DNA of 64,000 nt from Delftia tsuruhatensis NBRC 16741 (GTDB lineage Bacteria; Pseudomonadota; Gammaproteobacteria; Burkholderiales; Burkholderiaceae_C), in the NCBI RefSeq assembly GCF_001571325.1, contig NZ_BCTO01000012.1:19335-83334 (forward strand). Direction: 5' to 3'. The translations under genes were made by a program, and so were the position numbers. Below the pieces are notes generated by a model. The model saw nothing but the letters and a program-made list of their open reading frames with translations. It was not told the DNA's origin and did not search any database. The first letter of the stretch is position 1; each line of letters begins with the position of its first letter. This document shows, piece after piece, positions 8,066 through 16,674 of the stretch.

Positions 8066-9043
8066 ATGAGACGCTACGCACGCATCACCGGCACGGGCAG
8101 TTACCTGCCACCCCGCCGACTCACCAATCACGATCTGGCAGCCGAACTGGCCCAGCGCGGCATCGAGACCTCGGACGAGTGGATCGTCGAGCGCACCGGC
8201 ATCCATGCCCGACACTTTGCCGCGCCAGAAGTGGCCAGCAGCGATCTGGCCTTGGAGGCATCGAAGAAGGCGCTGGAAGCCGCCGGCTGCCAGCCGCAGG
8301 ATATCGATCTGATCATCGTCGCCACATCGACGCCGGACATGGTCTTCCCGTCCACGGCATGCATCCTGCAAAACAAGCTCGGCGCCAATGGCTGTGCGGC
8401 CTTTGATGTGCAAGCCGTATGCAGCGGCTTTGTCTACGCCCTCACCGTGGCCGACGCCATGATCCAGTCCGGCGCTGCGAGCCGCGCGCTGGTGGTGGGC
8501 TCCGAAGTATTCAGCCGCATCCTGGACTTCAACGACCGGACGACCTGCGTGCTGTTCGGTGACGGTGCCGGAGCCGTGGTGCTGGAGGCGTCCGAGCAGC
8601 CAGGCATTCTGGCTTCCGACCTGCATGCCGACGGCAAGCATGTCGGCATCCTGTGCGTGCCAGGCAATGTCTCCGGTGGCCAGATCCTCGGTGATCCGCT
8701 GCTGAAGATGGATGGGCAGGCCGTGTTCAAGCTGGCGGTCGGCGTGCTGGAGAAGGCTGCTCGCGCCACGCTGGACAAGGCAGGGCTCACCGATGCCGAC
8801 ATCGACTGGCTGATCCCCCACCAGGCCAATATCCGCATCATGCAAAGCACGGCGCGCAAGCTCAAGCTGTCCATGGACAAGGTGGTGGTGACGGTGGACC
8901 AGCATGGCAACACGTCGGCTGCCTCGATCCCCCTGGCGCTGGACCACGGCGTGCGCAGTGGCCAGGTCAAGCCCGGTCAGACCGTGCTGCTGGAAGGTGT
9001 TGGCGGCGGCTTCACCTGGGGCGCGGTACTTCTCAAGATGTGA
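8066..9043 (+). CDS. fabH: 3-oxoacyl-ACP synthase III (KAS III)
   Basis: Condenses acetyl-CoA with malonyl-ACP to start fatty-acid chains. The KAS III triad is visible: Cys119 in AVCSGF, His252 in PHQANIRI, and Asn282 in HGNTSAAS. The C-terminal [13 protein letters not shown] is typical. Length 325 residues, normal for FabH. It follows plsX by 5 nt and is separated from fabD by a terminator-like hairpin. Confidence 0.97.
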   Translation: MRRYARITGTGSYLPPRRLTNHDLAAELAQRGIETSDEWIVERTGIHARHFAAPEVASSDLALEASKKALEAAGCQPQDIDLIIVATSTPDMVFPSTACILQNKLGANGCAAFDVQAVCSGFVYALTVADAMIQSGAASRALVVGSEVFSRILDFNDRTTCVLFGDGAGAVVLEASEQPGILASDLHADGKHVGILCVPGNVSGGQILGDPLLKMDGQAVFKLAVGVLEKAARATLDKAGLTDADIDWLIPHQANIRIMQSTARKLKLSMDKVVVTVDQHGNTSAASIPLALDHGVRSGQVKPGQTVLLEGVGGGFTWGAVLLKM

Positions 9044-9051
9044 TGCGGGAT

Positions 9052-9093
9052 GCCTGCCTGAGGGCAGGCGCCCATGGCGCGGCCTTTTTTTTT
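9052..9093 (+). terminator. Terminator-like hairpins between fabH and fabD
   Basis: Two hairpins in tandem: GCCTGCC/GGCAGGC with a TGAG loop, then GCGCC-CAT-GGCGC, followed after GGCC by nine T residues (9085-9093). It looks like an intrinsic terminator or attenuator. The T run ends only 7 nt before the fabD start codon, so the same sequence also lies in the fabD ribosome-binding region. Confidence 0.6.
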
Positions 9094-9100
9094 GAAAATC

Positions 9101-10045
9101 ATGAAGAAGTTTGCATTCGTTTTTCCTGGTCAGGGTTCGCAATCGGTAGGCATGCTCGACGGATGGGGTGACCATCCCGTCGTGGCCCAGACCTTGGTCG
9201 AAGCCTCCGATGCCCTCGGCGAAAACATCGGCCAGCTGATCCAGCAGGGGCCGAAGGAAGCTCTGGCGCTCACCACCAATACCCAGCCTGTGATGCTGGT
9301 GGCCGGTGTGGCTGCCTGGCGCGTCTGGCAGGCCGAAGGCGGCGCGCTGCCCGACGTTGTGGCGGGCCACTCGCTGGGTGAGTACTCGGCCCTGGTCGCG
9401 TCAGGTGTGCTGACCCTGGCCCAGGCTGCGCCGCTGGTGCGGCTGCGCGCGGCTGCCATGCAGGAGGCCGTTCCCGTGGGAACCGGTGCCATGGCTGCCA
9501 TCCTGGGGCTGGATGCCGACAAGGTGCGCGCAGGCTGCGCAGAAGTCACGGCGGCATTGGGTGGTGCGGAAGTCGTCGAGGCCGTGAATTTCAACGACCC
9601 CTCGCAGACCGTGATTGCCGGCAGCAAGGCGGCTGTCGAGAAGGCCTGCGAGGCCCTCAAGGCCGCAGGCGCCAAGCGCGCGCTGCCGCTGCCGGTGTCG
9701 GCGCCTTTCCATTCCAGCCTGATGAAGCCTGCGGCCGAAAAGCTCAAGGCGGCGCTGGCTGCCACCGTGCTGGCTGCACCGCGCATCCCAGTGCTCAACA
9801 ACATCGATGTGACTGTGCAGCAGGATGCCGACGCCATTCGCGATGCGCTGTATCGCCAGGCCTTCGGCCCGGTGCGCTGGGTGGAATGCGTTCAGGCCAT
9901 GAAGGCCCGCGGCGTCGTCCACCTCGTCGAGTGCGGTCCCGGCAAGGTGCTGATGGGCCTGACCAAGCGGATTGACGCGGACCTGACGGCCGCTGCCCTC
10001 TATGACCCGGCCACGCTGGCTGACGTGAAAGAATCCCTCGCATGA
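9101..10045 (+). CDS. fabD: Malonyl-CoA:ACP transacylase
   Basis: Transfers malonyl from CoA to ACP for chain elongation. It starts MKKFAFVFPGQGSQSVGM, the FabD signature. Nucleophile Ser91 lies in GHSLGEYSA; APFHSSLM carries the catalytic His near residue 206. Length 314 residues. The frame opens 27 nt earlier, but those residues are not family-like. The start has no clear Shine-Dalgarno sequence and lies just after a T-rich hairpin. The stop overlaps the fabG start (ATGA). Confidence 0.96.
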   Translation: MKKFAFVFPGQGSQSVGMLDGWGDHPVVAQTLVEASDALGENIGQLIQQGPKEALALTTNTQPVMLVAGVAAWRVWQAEGGALPDVVAGHSLGEYSALVASGVLTLAQAAPLVRLRAAAMQEAVPVGTGAMAAILGLDADKVRAGCAEVTAALGGAEVVEAVNFNDPSQTVIAGSKAAVEKACEALKAAGAKRALPLPVSAPFHSSLMKPAAEKLKAALAATVLAAPRIPVLNNIDVTVQQDADAIRDALYRQAFGPVRWVECVQAMKARGVVHLVECGPGKVLMGLTKRIDADLTAAALYDPATLADVKESLA

Positions 10046-10788
10046 CTGACAACCAGAACAAGCCCCAGGTTGCCCTGGTGACGGGTGCCTCGCGCGGCAT
10101 CGGTGCCGCCATTGCCCAGGAGCTGGCAGCACGCGGCTACCGCGTGATCGGCACGGCCACCACCGATGGTGGTGCCGAGAAGATCAGCCAGGCCCTGTCG
10201 GCCCATGAAGGCTGCCGTGGCGTGAACCTCAATGTCACGGACGTGACCGCCGTCGATGCCCTGATCGACAGCATCGTCAAGAATGACGGTGGCCTGCATG
10301 TGCTGGTCAACAATGCCGGCATCACACGCGACACCCTGGCCATGCGCATGAAGGACGATGACTGGGATGCGGTGATCGACACCAATCTCAAGGCGGTTTT
10401 CCGAGTCAGCCGTACGGCCATTCGGCCCATGATGAAGCAGCGCTTCGGACGCATCATCAACATCACCAGCGTCGTTGGTGCCTCCGGAAACCCCGGTCAA
10501 GCCAACTATGCAGCTGCCAAGGCCGGCGTTGCCGGCATGACGCGTGCGCTGGCCCGTGAACTGGGCAGCCGCGGCATCACGGTCAATTGCGTGGCTCCGG
10601 GCTTCATCGCCACCGACATGACGGCGGAGCTGCCTGAAGAGCAGAAAAATGCCCTGAAATCGCAGATCGCCATGGGTGATCTGGGCCAGCCCAGCGACAT
10701 CGCCCATGCCGTGGCCTATCTCGCATCGGCGGGCGCAGGCTACGTCACCGGCCAGGAATTGCACGTCAACGGCGGCATGTACATGTAA
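10042..10788 (+). CDS. fabG: 3-oxoacyl-ACP reductase
   Basis: NADPH-dependent short-chain dehydrogenase for the first reduction in fatty-acid elongation. N-terminal VTGASRGIGAA binds the cofactor. NNAGITRD and the catalytic Tyr156/Lys160 in YAAAKAG are present, with Ser in NITSVVG. The C-terminus GYVTGQELHVNGGMYM is the FabG hallmark. Length 248 residues. It starts inside the fabD stop, so translation is coupled. Confidence 0.97.
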   Translation: MTDNQNKPQVALVTGASRGIGAAIAQELAARGYRVIGTATTDGGAEKISQALSAHEGCRGVNLNVTDVTAVDALIDSIVKNDGGLHVLVNNAGITRDTLAMRMKDDDWDAVIDTNLKAVFRVSRTAIRPMMKQRFGRIINITSVVGASGNPGQANYAAAKAGVAGMTRALARELGSRGITVNCVAPGFIATDMTAELPEEQKNALKSQIAMGDLGQPSDIAHAVAYLASAGAGYVTGQELHVNGGMYM

Positions 10789-10898
10789 GCGCTGCGGCGG
10801 CTGCGGGCAGATCCCTGCCAGAAGCCGCCGTTGCTTGCAACCGAAGAGGCCGTTTCCTCGCGACGGCCGGCTGAAGAGGGCGTAAGGTCCGAAACGGC

Positions 10899-11177
<279 letters not shown>

Positions 11178-11216
11178 CAGGGCCCTGACCCGAGCGATCA
11201 GCAGAAGGTTTTACGC

Positions 11217-12461
11217 ATGAGCCGTCGTCGCGTTGTCGTGACCGGCCTGGGTTGCATCTCCCCCGTGGGTAACACGGCGGGCGACGCCTGGGCCAATCTT
11301 TTGGCCGGCCAGTCCGGCATTGACCTCATCACCAAGTTCGATGCCTCGAACTTTGCCTGCAAGATTGCGGGCGAGGTCAAGGGATTCGATGTGGAGTCGT
11401 ACATGAGCGCCAAGGATGCGCGCTCCATGGACACCTTCATCCATTACGGCATCGCTGCTGCGGCGCAAGCCGTGCAGGACTCAGGTCTGCCCACGGGCGA
11501 GGCCTTGTCGGATGATCTGGCTACGCGCATCGGCTGTGTGATCGGTTCGGGCATCGGCGGCTTGCCGCTGATCGAGAACACCCACGCAGAACTGGCTGCG
11601 CGCGGACCGCGCCGCATCACGCCGTTCTTCGTGCCTGCCTCCATCATCAACATGGTGGCTGGCCATGTGTCCATGCGGTTTGGCTTCAAGGGGCCGAATC
11701 TCGCCGTGGTGACTGCCTGCACGACCGGGCTGCACTGCATAGGCGAAGCAGGGCGCATGATCGAATACGGCGATGCCGATGTGGTGGTGGCTGGTGGCAC
11801 GGAAGCCACGGTCTCCCCGCTGGGCGTCGGCGGCTTTGCCGCCATGCGCGCACTGTCCACGCGCAATGATGATCCCAAGGCCGCCTCGCGTCCCTGGGAC
11901 AAGGACCGCGACGGCTTTGTGCTGGGCGAAGGTGCAGGCGTGCTGGTGCTGGAAGAGTACGAGCATGCCAAGGCCCGCGGTGCCAAGATCTATGCTGAAC
12001 TGTGCGGCTACGGCATGAGTGCCGATGCCGGCCACATGACGGCGCCCAACATGGACGGCCCGCGCCGCGCCATGCTGTCAGCTCTGCGCAACGCCGGCAT
12101 CAACGCCGACCAGATCGACTATCTGAATGCGCACGGCACATCCACGCCGCTGGGCGACCTCAACGAGACCAATGCCATCAAGGCGGCTCTGGGCGATCAC
12201 GCCAAGAAAATCGTTGTCAGCTCGACCAAGTCCATGACCGGTCACCTGCTGGGTGGCGCTGGCGGCATCGAGAGCGTCTTCACCGTGCTGGCATTGCACG
12301 AGCAGAAGATTCCCCCGACCATCAATCTGGACAACCAGGATCCCGAGTGCGATCTCGACTACTGCGCCAACACGGCACGGGATGCGAAGATCGAAGTGGC
12401 AGTGAAAAACAACTTCGGGTTCGGCGGCACCAACGGAACGCTGGTGTTCAAGCGAATCTGA
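11217..12461 (+). CDS. fabF: 3-oxoacyl-ACP synthase II
   Basis: Elongating condensing enzyme. The KAS I/II triad is present: Cys168 in [10 protein letters not shown], His306 in [11 protein letters not shown], and His343 in [15 protein letters not shown]-terminal [16 protein letters not shown] and the C-terminal [15 protein letters not shown] are typical. Length 414 residues. It follows acpP by 39 nt and ends the lipid cluster at a clear terminator. Confidence 0.97.
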   Translation: MSRRRVVVTGLGCISPVGNTAGDAWANLLAGQSGIDLITKFDASNFACKIAGEVKGFDVESYMSAKDARSMDTFIHYGIAAAAQAVQDSGLPTGEALSDDLATRIGCVIGSGIGGLPLIENTHAELAARGPRRITPFFVPASIINMVAGHVSMRFGFKGPNLAVVTACTTGLHCIGEAGRMIEYGDADVVVAGGTEATVSPLGVGGFAAMRALSTRNDDPKAASRPWDKDRDGFVLGEGAGVLVLEEYEHAKARGAKIYAELCGYGMSADAGHMTAPNMDGPRRAMLSALRNAGINADQIDYLNAHGTSTPLGDLNETNAIKAALGDHAKKIVVSSTKSMTGHLLGGAGGIESVFTVLALHEQKIPPTINLDNQDPECDLDYCANTARDAKIEVAVKNNFGFGGTNGTLVFKRI

Positions 12462-12481
12462 GGCCTGCACGCCTCACCATG

Positions 12482-12514
12482 AAAAGCCCGCCCCGCAAGG
12501 GAGCGGGCTTTTTT
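12482..12514 (+). terminator. Terminator after fabF
   Basis: AAAAGCCCGC / GCGGGCTTTT stem with an 11-nt loop and a TTTTTT tail; it closes the plsX-fab cluster. Confidence 0.92.
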
Positions 12515-12593
12515 ATTTCTCCCATGGGTCAGGGCGCGTCCGGCAGGGGTGGAACGCATGTCAGACATGCTGCGGTTTTGCGACACTGCAGGC

Positions 12594-13067
12594 ATGACGT
12601 CACGCCATGCCCCGCCCGCAGTCCGCCATCCGCTGAATCCACCGCGTGGGTCGGTCGCATGCCTGTGCGCGCTTTGGCTGCTGGCGGCCATGCTTTTGCT
12701 GGCGTGGGCGCTTGATCTTCAGTCCGGATGGGGGCCTGCCGTCGTGGCTGTCACGGGTTCTCTGGTTGCAGCTTCAGGCATGTGGCATGGATGGCGCGCC
12801 CTGGGCAGAGGCTTTGTTGCATGGGATGGCGCGCAGTGGTGGCTTGGTGAGGCAGCCGCTGCCCACGATGCGCAGCCGGTGCTGCTGCAGGTGCGCGCTG
12901 ACGGTGGTCAATGGCTATGGGCGCAGGCCAGACCCGTTACGACGGGGTCTTTGCGCTGGCGAAGCTCCCGCTGGCTGCTGCTGTCTTACAGGCAGAGTCC
13001 TGAAACCTGGGGTGATTTGCGGCGTGCTGTATATTTCCCGCCCAGACCTACAGAACGCGCGCAGTGA
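12594..13067 (+). CDS. Small membrane protein upstream of rpoE, function unknown
   Basis: About 157 residues from the ATG at 12594 (alternative ATGs at 12549, 12558 and 12567). Two hydrophobic helices lie near the N-terminus (CLCALWLLAAMLLLAWAL and GPAVVAVTGSLVAASGMW). A Trp/Arg-rich cytoplasmic part follows with WDGAQWWLG and LRWRSSRWLLLSYRQ. This two-helix-plus-W-rich layout resembles the YgfX/CptA-type proteins, but the match is only by eye. It overlaps the rpoE start by 4 nt, so it is cotranscribed with the sigma-E unit. Confidence 0.75.
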   Translation: MTSRHAPPAVRHPLNPPRGSVACLCALWLLAAMLLLAWALDLQSGWGPAVVAVTGSLVAASGMWHGWRALGRGFVAWDGAQWWLGEAAAAHDAQPVLLQVRADGGQWLWAQARPVTTGSLRWRSSRWLLLSYRQSPETWGDLRRAVYFPPRPTERAQ

Positions 13068-13735
13068 CTGCGCCAGGGCCGCCACGGCCCGTCTTCACCG
13101 ATTTCATGACGCCTCCCGAATTCCCGCCTTCTTCTGCCGACAGCGACCTGGCTCTGGTCGAGCGCACCAACGCAGGAGACATGCGGGCCTTCGAGCTGCT
13201 GGTCATCAAGTACCAGCGCCGCATCGAGCGCCTCATTGGCCGCATGGTGCGCGACGTGGACCTGGTGCCTGACATTGCGCAGGAAACCTTCATCCGGGCC
13301 TATCGGGCGCTGCACCAGTTCCGGGGTGATGCCCAGTTCTACACCTGGCTGTATCGCATCGCCGTGAATACCGCCAAGAAGGCGCTGCTGGACATGAAGC
13401 GCTCGCCGCTGATCACCGAAAGCGCGTTACACAACGGGGATGACGATGATGAAACTTCCCGGCTCAGCCAGGAACTAACCACCGAAGAAACACCCGAAAC
13501 GATCCTGGCGGCCCAGGAAATTGCCCAGGCAGTCAACGCCGCCATGGAGGCCTTGCCCGAAGATCTCCGTCAAGCCGTCACGTTGCGGGAAATCGAAGGC
13601 CTGAGCTACGAGGAAATCTCGAACGCCATGGGTTGTCCCATAGGCACCGTGCGTTCACGCATCTTCCGTGCACGCGAAGCGATTTCAGCGAGAGTCAAGC
13701 CTTTGCTGGAGCGCCAGTCTGGCAAGCGGTGGTAG
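13064..13735 (+). CDS. rpoE: RNA polymerase sigma factor RpoE (AlgU, sigma-E)
   Basis: ECF sigma factor for envelope stress. Region 2 is seen as AFELLVIKYQRRIERLIGRMVRD, VPDIAQETFIRAYRALHQFRG and YTWLYRIAVNTAKK. Region 4 is LPEDLRQAVTLREIEGLSYEEIS and GCPIGTVRSRIFRAREAI. Length is 223 residues from the GTG at 13064, which overlaps the previous stop. An ATG at 13106 (MTPPEFPPS) is the more conventional start. The next genes encode its anti-sigma RseA and the protease MucD. RseB, usual in gammaproteobacteria, is missing. Confidence 0.95.
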   Translation: MTAPGPPRPVFTDFMTPPEFPPSSADSDLALVERTNAGDMRAFELLVIKYQRRIERLIGRMVRDVDLVPDIAQETFIRAYRALHQFRGDAQFYTWLYRIAVNTAKKALLDMKRSPLITESALHNGDDDDETSRLSQELTTEETPETILAAQEIAQAVNAAMEALPEDLRQAVTLREIEGLSYEEISNAMGCPIGTVRSRIFRAREAISARVKPLLERQSGKRW

Positions 13736-13808
13736 CAACGGGTGATGGCCATCGGGTGGCGCATTTTTTGGGTACAGGGTCTCAGAGCAGACAGGCAGGT
13801 GATTGATC

Positions 13809-14522
13809 ATGAATGACGATCTGACGAAGCGCGAACAATTGTCGGCATTGGCTGATGGCGAACTCTCTGCCGCGGAGCTGCAGGCCGCGCTGGCCTATGC
13901 GCAAAGCGATGCAGGCCAGCAGGAATGGCGCATGTACCACCTGGTGGGCGATGTGCTGCGCTCCCCTGAGCTGGCGCACCACAGCCGGCACGATCTGCTT
14001 TCCGGAATCCGCTCCCAGTTGGCCAACGAGCCGCGCCGCCCCCTGGTTCCCGTCGCCGCAGACGAGCTGGAGCAGGTCGCGCGCCCGGCGCACGGCAGGG
14101 CCGTCGTCAATGGCGCGCCGCTGCACGATGCAGCCAATGCGTCGGTATTCCGCTGGAAGATGGCTGCGGGTTTTGCTTCCGTGGCGGCCGTGGCTGCCAT
14201 TGGCTGGAGCGTGATGCTCGGCGCGCCTGCAGGCCCCGGCGCGGCGCCGGGCCGGGCATTGGCCGCCCTTGAAACGGGGGCGCCTGCAGCGGCTGCTGTC
14301 GCTGGAAATGCCCAGGACTTCCCTCTCGGAGATACGGCCCAATCCTCTTCGGTGGTGGCTGTGGCAGGCCCTTACGGCCAAAGCGTCATGCTGCGTGATC
14401 CGCGCCTGGATGCGCTGCTGGCCTCCCATCCGCAATACAGTGGTCCGGCCACGTTGCAGATGCCGGCCAGCTTCCTGCGCAATGCCAACTTCGCCTCGGC
14501 ACCGCGCGCGAACCAGCGCTGA
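13809..14522 (+). CDS. rseA: Sigma-E anti-sigma factor RseA
   Basis: Single-pass inner-membrane anti-sigma factor that binds RpoE in the cytoplasm and releases it after cleavage by DegS/RseP-type proteases. Residues 3-60 form the RseA N-terminal domain (LTKREQLSALADGELSAAEL, WRMYHLVGDVLRS). One membrane helix is at about 119-138. The rest is a periplasmic alanine/proline-rich segment. Length 237 residues. The start is the ATG at 13809; no strong ribosome site is visible (CAGGTG about 10 nt upstream). The gene follows rpoE by 73 nt and ends at a terminator. Confidence 0.9.
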   Translation: MNDDLTKREQLSALADGELSAAELQAALAYAQSDAGQQEWRMYHLVGDVLRSPELAHHSRHDLLSGIRSQLANEPRRPLVPVAADELEQVARPAHGRAVVNGAPLHDAANASVFRWKMAAGFASVAAVAAIGWSVMLGAPAGPGAAPGRALAALETGAPAAAAVAGNAQDFPLGDTAQSSSVVAVAGPYGQSVMLRDPRLDALLASHPQYSGPATLQMPASFLRNANFASAPRANQR

Positions 14523-14527
14523 ATCCC

Positions 14528-14558
14528 GCAGGAGAGCATGGCTCTCCTGCCTTCTTTT
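14528..14558 (+). terminator. Terminator after rseA
   Basis: GCAGGAGAGC / GCTCTCCTGC, a 10-bp perfect stem with a 3-nt loop, then CTTCTTTT. Confidence 0.82.
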
Positions 14559-14559
14559 G

Positions 14560-14600
14560 CACCCGCGTCCAGCCGTTCGGCATTGAAATGGACGCGGGTG
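14560..14600. repeat. 12-bp perfect inverted repeat
   Basis: CACCCGCGTCCA at 14560-14571 and its exact reverse complement at 14589-14600, separated by 17 nt. There is no T run, so it is not an intrinsic terminator by itself. It sits between the rseA terminator and the candidate mucD promoter. Confidence 0.7.
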
Positions 14601-14655
14601 CAGTCATTTGTGGCCCATGCACGGCGGTTCGCGCCGCATGCATGCTGCCGATTCG

Positions 14656-14684
14656 GGAACTAACAGCGTCTTTCAGGCTTCTGA
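14656..14684 (+). promoter_or_regulatory. Candidate sigma-E promoter for mucD
   Basis: GGAACTA at 14656-14662, then 17 nt, then TCTGA at 14680-14684. This is close to the sigma-E consensus (GGAACTT, about 16 nt, TCTGA). It would start transcription near 14691 and give mucD a stress-inducible promoter controlled by the sigma factor encoded 1 kb upstream. Confidence 0.6.
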
Positions 14685-14827
14685 GCCATCGTCTGGCCGG
14701 TGCATGCCGGGACTGCGCCAGAATGTGGCGTTCGTCCGAGATGCAAGTCGGCACCGCGTATCTGAACAGGCCGCCCGTGCGCAATGGGAACGGGGGCAAC
14801 ACAATGATTGAGAAGGAAAGGATCACC

Positions 14828-16297
14828 ATGACCACAGTTCGATGGAAGACGCTGCAGTCCTGCACACTGGCAGGCGTTCTGGCGCTGGCTGCTGGCAGCG
14901 CCTCAATGCTGGTGCCGGTGAGTGCCGCTCATGCGCAAAGCGGTGCCGTGGTGCGGGGTCTGCCGGACTTCACCGACCTGGTCGAGCAGGTAGGGCCTTC
15001 CGTGGTCAACATCCGCACGTTGGAGAAGGCGTCGGCCAACTCTGCCGAGGCGCTGGGCATGGATGAGGACATGCTCGAGTTCTTCCGCCGCTTCGGCCTG
15101 CCCGTGCCCAATGTGCCGCGCCAACGCCCCCAGCCGCGTTCACAGCCTGACGAGGAACAGCCGCGTGGCGTGGGGTCGGGCTTCATCCTGACGGCGGACG
15201 GCTTTGTGATGACCAATGCCCACGTGGTCGAAGGCGCTGACGAGGTCATCGTCACGCTGACCGACAAGCGTGAGTTCAAGGCCAAGATCGTGGGCAGCGA
15301 CAAGCGCACCGACGTGGCCGTGGTCAAGATCGATGCCACCGGACTGCCCGCCGTGAAGATCGGCGACGTGAACCGTCTCAAGGTCGGTGAGTGGGTGATG
15401 GCCATCGGATCGCCCTTCGGCCTCGACAACTCGGTCACCGCAGGCATCGTCAGCGCCAAGCAGCGCGACACGGGAGACTATCTGCCCTTCATCCAGACCG
15501 ATGTGGCCATCAATCCCGGCAACTCGGGCGGCCCGTTGCTGAACATGCGCGGCGAGGTCGTGGGCATCAACAGCCAGATCTATTCGCGTTCCGGCGGTTT
15601 CATGGGGATCAGCTTCGCGATTCCGATCGACGAGGCCGTGCGCGTCAGCGACCAGCTGCGCGCCACCGGCAAGGTCACGCGAGGGCGCATCGGCGTGCAA
15701 ATCGGGCAGGTCACCAAGGACATTGCCGAATCCATCGGCCTGGGCAAGGCTCAGGGTGCGCTGGTCTCTGCCGTGGAACCCGATTCCCCAGCCGCCAAGG
15801 CCGGCGTCGAGGCGGGTGACGTGATCATCAAGTTCGATGGGAAGGCCATTGAGAAGGTCGCCGACCTGCCGCGTCTGGTGGGCAATACCAAGCCCGGAAC
15901 GCGCAGCACCATCACGGTATTCCGCCGCGGAGCCGCCAAGGATCTGACCATGGTGATCGCCGAAGTCGAGCCCGATGGCGCTCCCCAGGCAAAGGCTGCA
16001 GGCAAGGGCAGCACCCTGGTCTCCCAGTCGCTGGGCCTGACGCTGGCCGAACTCACGGATGCCCAGAAAAGGGAATTGGGCATCAAGGGCGGTGTCCGCG
16101 TGACGGCCGCTGTCGAGGCGGCAGCACGCGCAGGCCTGCGCGAAGGTGATGTGATCCTGCAACTGGCCAATGTCGAGATCACGGGGCTCAAGAGCTTCGA
16201 GGCCACGCTGGCCAAGGTGGACAAGAGCAAGCCGGTGAACCTTCTGGTGCGCCGCGGCGAATGGGCTCAGTACGTGCTCATCCGTCCTGCCCGCTGA
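14828..16297 (+). CDS. mucD: Periplasmic serine protease MucD (DegP/HtrA family)
   Basis: Periplasmic protease/chaperone that clears misfolded envelope proteins. A signal peptide is clear (TLAGVLALAAGSASMLVPVSAAHAQS). The trypsin-like domain has His132 in NAHVVEG, Asp162 in TDVAVVKI and Ser233 in GNSGGPL. Two PDZ domains follow (RGRIGVQIGQVTKDIAESIG, and the last about 100 residues, GVRVTAAVEAAARAGLREGDVI). Length 489 residues from the ATG at 14828, which has an AAGGA site 5 nt upstream. Another in-frame ATG at 14804 is possible. The PDZ-PDZ layout and place after rpoE-rseA match Pseudomonas mucD. Confidence 0.95.
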   Translation: MTTVRWKTLQSCTLAGVLALAAGSASMLVPVSAAHAQSGAVVRGLPDFTDLVEQVGPSVVNIRTLEKASANSAEALGMDEDMLEFFRRFGLPVPNVPRQRPQPRSQPDEEQPRGVGSGFILTADGFVMTNAHVVEGADEVIVTLTDKREFKAKIVGSDKRTDVAVVKIDATGLPAVKIGDVNRLKVGEWVMAIGSPFGLDNSVTAGIVSAKQRDTGDYLPFIQTDVAINPGNSGGPLLNMRGEVVGINSQIYSRSGGFMGISFAIPIDEAVRVSDQLRATGKVTRGRIGVQIGQVTKDIAESIGLGKAQGALVSAVEPDSPAAKAGVEAGDVIIKFDGKAIEKVADLPRLVGNTKPGTRSTITVFRRGAAKDLTMVIAEVEPDGAPQAKAAGKGSTLVSQSLGLTLAELTDAQKRELGIKGGVRVTAAVEAAARAGLREGDVILQLANVEITGLKSFEATLAKVDKSKPVNLLVRRGEWAQYVLIRPAR

Positions 16298-16374
16298 GGG
16301 GCTGGGGCAGGTCGGTTTTTCGGGGTCCTGGGGAATACCCTCGGAATCCGGACCAAGGCCTGCCCATGCCCCTT

Positions 16375-16396
16375 GGGGCATTGGGTAAAATGCCCC
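16375..16396. repeat. 8-bp inverted repeat after mucD
   Basis: GGGGCATT, GGGTAA loop, AATGCCCC. No T run follows. It may stabilise the mucD mRNA end or be part of a small RNA. Confidence 0.5.
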
Positions 16397-16507
16397 ACCA
16401 AAGCGTGACGGCTCAAGGCGTCAGAAACCTGTTTTCAAAGAGGATTGTTGCGGTGCAAAAGCACCGCACTATCCGGTGATCGACGGGCTAGAAATGGCTT
16501 GTCGGGT

Positions 16508-16529
16508 CTGTTGATAAACTGTTGATAAA
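16508..16529. repeat. Tandem direct repeat, 2 x 11 bp
   Basis: CTGTTGATAAA occurs twice in a row (16508-16518, 16519-16529), about 50 nt upstream of the -35 box of the lepA-leader promoter, where an activator or repressor could bind. Confidence 0.6.
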
Positions 16530-16575
16530 TAATTGTGACAGATCAAGCCCGGAGCTTTGCAGGCCTTGTCAGGGC

Positions 16576-16603
16576 TTGGTTTCCAGCCCTTTTTGCCTAC
16601 AAT
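16576..16603 (+). promoter_or_regulatory. Sigma-70-type promoter upstream of lepA
   Basis: TTGGTT (16576-16581), 16-nt spacer, TACAAT (16598-16603). Predicted start near 16610, about 117 nt before lepA. An intrinsic terminator lies 34-64 nt after that start. Confidence 0.65.
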
Positions 16604-16643
16604 AAAGTCCCAACTATCGCAGTTGCCAGAGATTGTTGGTTCG

Positions 16644-16674
16644 GGGCGCGTCGTTCATGGACGCGCCCTTTTTT
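16644..16674 (+). terminator. Intrinsic terminator in the lepA leader
   Basis: GGGCGCGTC / GACGCGCCC, a 9-bp perfect stem with a 7-nt loop and six T residues. With the promoter at 16576-16603 it would give a transcript of roughly 65 nt. lepA needs read-through, or an unseen promoter in the 50 nt that remain. Confidence 0.85.

Larger units (their letters stand above)
14523..14827. other. rseA-mucD intergenic region
   Basis: 305 nt with a terminator (14528-14558), a 12-bp perfect inverted repeat (14560-14571 and 14589-14600) and a sigma-E-like promoter (14656-14684). The frame of mucD is open right through from 14588, but that upstream part is not protease-like and has no signal peptide, so I treat it as non-coding. 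Confidence 0.6.
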
